DNA of 64,000 nucleotides from NCBI RefSeq assembly GCF_037038585.1, contig NC_092521.1:70360898-70424897 (forward strand), given 5' to 3'. Of this stretch, positions 60,901-64,000 are shown piece by piece. The position numbers and the translations under genes were made by a program. Within the stretch, counting starts at the first letter, position 1, and each line of letters opens with the position of its first letter. Source of the stretch: Patagioenas fasciata (Eukaryota > Chordata > Aves > Columbiformes > Columbidae). The notes beneath the pieces were generated by a model that made no database searches, was not told where the DNA came from, and saw nothing but the letters and a program-made list of their open reading frames with translations.

Positions 60901-63900
60901 AGGATCCCCTGTGCTTTTTCTCTGGCTCGTTGAACCAGACACAAAGAAAGGTGAAGGAGAGGAGGAAAGTGAAATTAGGTATAGCCTCCTCTTGCTTCCT
61001 GCTCGACTACTGGCACCTCACAGCTTCTCAGCACCGTGTGGTGCCTTCTCATTATAGCTAATTAGTTGTGTGTGCCACATACAAAGAGATAGTGATGCTG
61101 GACTGTTCTACAGTCTTTTAGAGGTATATACTATTTTGCTATTGAAATAAATTACATATTAACTTGCAGAATGACATCAGACCAGGCCATACCTGTTGGT
61201 CCATGAATAACTTTACTGTTGCTCTACTAATGCATCTATAATGAATAATGGACTTAATAGTCTAAAATTTTCTTATAAGCTGATGACTACATCAGCGAAA
61301 CACATGACAGAACTTGAATTTAAATTTGAATAAAATCAATCTGAGGATAAAAATTACGCTTATCTTAACTGAAATGTGAAAACTGTTGAAATTAGAATGG
61401 CAATTTTGGATGCTTTCTTATGAATGAGAAATGGATTTGCAGTTTCTCCCTAACACAGTTAAATTCACAGCAATTAATTCTGGCTATTGGTTTGGGTTCT
61501 GGGTGGTTGTCTTGCTTTTGGTTACCATAATGAGACTGTCTTCCATTCTTTTGTAGTCTCTGTGGGAAAATGTAAAATGATTACTTACATAAAACGTCTT
61601 TCCTGTAGTTGTAGATGAATATTTTAATTTTAAGCGAAGTTAATACCTCAGATACCTGCTTTAAGCCTGGGGCCTGCCTCCCCCTCTATATACTGAAATG
61701 TAGTTTGGGGGCATACTTACAGAAGGTTTTAAGACCTTGTTCATTTTACTACACTACAGAAAACAACTCTATGGAAAATATGAGGAGATACTTCAAGGAC
61801 CGTTTTAAAATATGTTTGACAGCTGAGATGTATTTGTGACACAGTTCCCGTTTGATTGAAAATAAAAAGATTTACTTAAAGATTCAACTATAGCATGTTG
61901 AACTCTATGTTCTCATAGATGCTATTAAATATTTTGATTTAATGCTTCATTCTAAGAAATTGTTCTGGATATGTTGAATGTTTTTTCTTTTTGTTTTTGT
62001 TCTGGAAGGACCCGGAAAATTGCATTAAAAAAACTTGAAAACTTTGTGTCACCAATGAAGAGTTTCAGAAATCATGAGATACCTCCTTTTTAGTGCAAAG
62101 GGATTTCTATGGGACAGGTCTAAATTTCAAGAAACCATCAAGGCTGAGGGACTTGGGTTTAGTGGGAACCAGGAGTGCAACCAGGAGAAGTGAGGGTTTT
62201 TTTTGTTGCACCTTCATGATCATTACAGTACAGATAACACTTCATCTCTCCAGCTACCTGGAGGCTTCCTTTGCCAAAGACCCTACTGCACTTGTTTATG
62301 TTCTAAGTTCTTAAAATCCAACCGCAGATAACTTGCCAGTATGGATTAAAGTGGTGTTTAGCCCTCTGTTTTTGGAAAGTATCCTTCAGTAAAATGTTGA
62401 TAGATTGATTATTTTTCTCCCCTTTGTATATGATATTTATACTTGATGGCTGACAGAATTAGTTCCAATTAATAAACAGGTTCTTGTTACAAAAATATTA
62501 TGCTCATTTGATATCATCAGAGAGAGTGGACATGAATTAAATGCCACAGAAAATGCAGAAAATTGAGACTTTTGTGTAGCTGAAGTATGAAGAAGTCTTG
62601 AGTTTTTCGTGCAAACTCACATTTAGCATTCTTGCTTTGGCTTTGGGGGTCTTTTCTCCTCCTTGCCAATTTTTTTACACTAGAAGCTTACTTTTCTTGT
62701 AACTAAAATACAGGTATTTAACTCTTGAAAATCTGTATTTTCTATATATTTTGGTTGGTGCTTTTCCATTTTAATATACGTTTATCTAAATTGTGAAGTA
62801 TTCTGTTTTTTTCACTGAGGCCACCATATATTTGTAGCTATTCCTTCACTTTCTTCATGCATCACATAATATTTGCCTGTCAAATGTTGGATTTGTTGTT
62901 TCAGGTCATTTTTTTAAAGCTTGCTTTTTTCCATATTTTCCCTTTCCCTCTTTTTTGGGGGGAGAATGGCTGACAACAGCTGTTTCTAGTTAATCTGTTA
63001 AGAGAATCTTTCATTTTGAACAACACTGTTGATGTGTGAGGTTTATTATGCACTCATAACTTCCAGTGGATGAATTTCAAATAAGAGAATTTTGATTCAG
63101 CAGTCATTTGGGAATCTATGTGTGCCTTCAGGTTGGAAAGGAGGGCAAAAATATGCAAACTGCCTATGGAAATAGTAGTGAGGATAGTGCTCAAAGATGC
63201 AAAAACTGGGAGTATGGGAATTCTTGCTGGTAGTTCAGAGAAGATTCTACCCAGTAGTTAATAGCAGAGAAGGTTTCTTTCCTAGAAGGCTTTATCAGCT
63301 CAACAGAGAACAGAAAGTGCTCTTAGAAGCTCTTGTTTCAGAAAGGGCTGATTTCTGTACAGACTGTGTTCCTCTCGGAAGGGCAAAGAAAACCTTTCAA
63401 CTAATCATCTGACTCCATGATTGGAGTTGTCTTCCTGTCCTCTTTGCCCTCCTGCCAGAGTTCCCAAACCTTCAGAGACAAAAGCATTTCACTAAAAGCG
63501 TGAAATGTAAAAAAGGAAGTTAACATCAGCAAATTTTGTGTTTGTCTTTGCTAAGAAGGGGTGTGTGCCACCACGTCTGCAATGATCTATCTGTTAGGAC
63601 TGAGCGGAACTCAAGGATAGTTTGGTTACTTAGATCTAAGCTAAAATAGTGGTTTCAGGAAGCTTCATACCTTTCTCAGATAATGGTGAAAAACTGGTGT
63701 AATTCAATGGTGAGATCTACTAGTTTTAGAGTATATTTTTTGTGATTATAGTGCTAAGGCACAGGCTTTCAGTTATAGGGTTACTCCACATGTGTAAGTA
63801 CTCTAGTGCTGTAGATGTGGCACAGCACTCCTCTGCCTGTTTGCTGTCTTGTGAGGCTGTGGTCACAGCAAAGAGAGGAGAACTTTGTTTTGTGGCCAGC

Positions 63901-64000
63901 ATATTGGATGTAGATTTGGCAGAATCAAATTAGATTACCAGACTTTCTGTTTGGTTTTCAGTAATGTAACCTAGTAAGCAACCTAAAAGCTAGGAACATA

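Overview
The window is vertebrate nuclear DNA, most likely from a bird. It is AT-rich and intron-dominated. Its repeats are CR1 LINE fragments, one ending in the avian-type octamer tail, plus one solo-LTR-like element. It holds the central part of a single protein-coding gene, TMEM245 (formerly C9orf5), on the + strand. I identified the gene by matching the spliced translation to remembered vertebrate TMEM245, not by a database search.

Layout: positions 1-2585 are the end of the first intron. Thirteen coding exons follow, which I number 2-14 by correspondence with the human protein: 2586-2703, 3937-4038, 4989-5096, 10521-10736, 15757-15926, 20747-20770, 26818-26922, 28149-28231, 29493-29583, 30360-30458, 33678-33809, 41516-41638 and 47348-47493. 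All junctions are AG/GT and all phases agree. The joined exons total 1517 nt and encode 505 codons plus two bases. Exon 7 is a 24-nt microexon. The GC-rich first exon (start codon, first membrane helices) and the final exons (the conserved C-terminal AI-2E-type helices) lie outside the window. From 47494 to the end there is only intron 14, at least 16.5 kb long. It contains the miR-32 precursor (53246-53315) in the host orientation, the same arrangement as in human.

The most interesting unexplained signals are two tiny cassette-like exons in intron 4, at 5447-5476 (30 nt) and 7654-7671 (18 nt). Each has a pyrimidine-rich acceptor and a good donor, and each keeps phase 1 and an open frame whether used alone or together. 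They would add an aromatic/hydrophobic peptide to the serine-rich cytosolic-type linker between exons 4 and 5.

Repeats: a CR1 3' end in reverse orientation (7764-8815), a solo-LTR-like element with a near-matching 5-bp flanking duplication (11501-12029), a decayed CR1 reverse-transcriptase piece inside a GC-rich island (about 50480-51720), and an older CR1 copy on + (about 56760-57945). Simple T-, TG-, TAA- and CAAA-rich tracts also occur. I found no second protein-coding gene that I can defend. The many other short ORFs are chance frames or antisense readings of repeats.

How the parts work together: transcription of TMEM245 makes both the mRNA for a multi-pass membrane protein of the AI-2E (UPF0118-like permease) family and, by processing of intron 14, miR-32. 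Human 9q31, where TMEM245 lies, is largely orthologous to the avian Z chromosome, so Z linkage is likely (inference).
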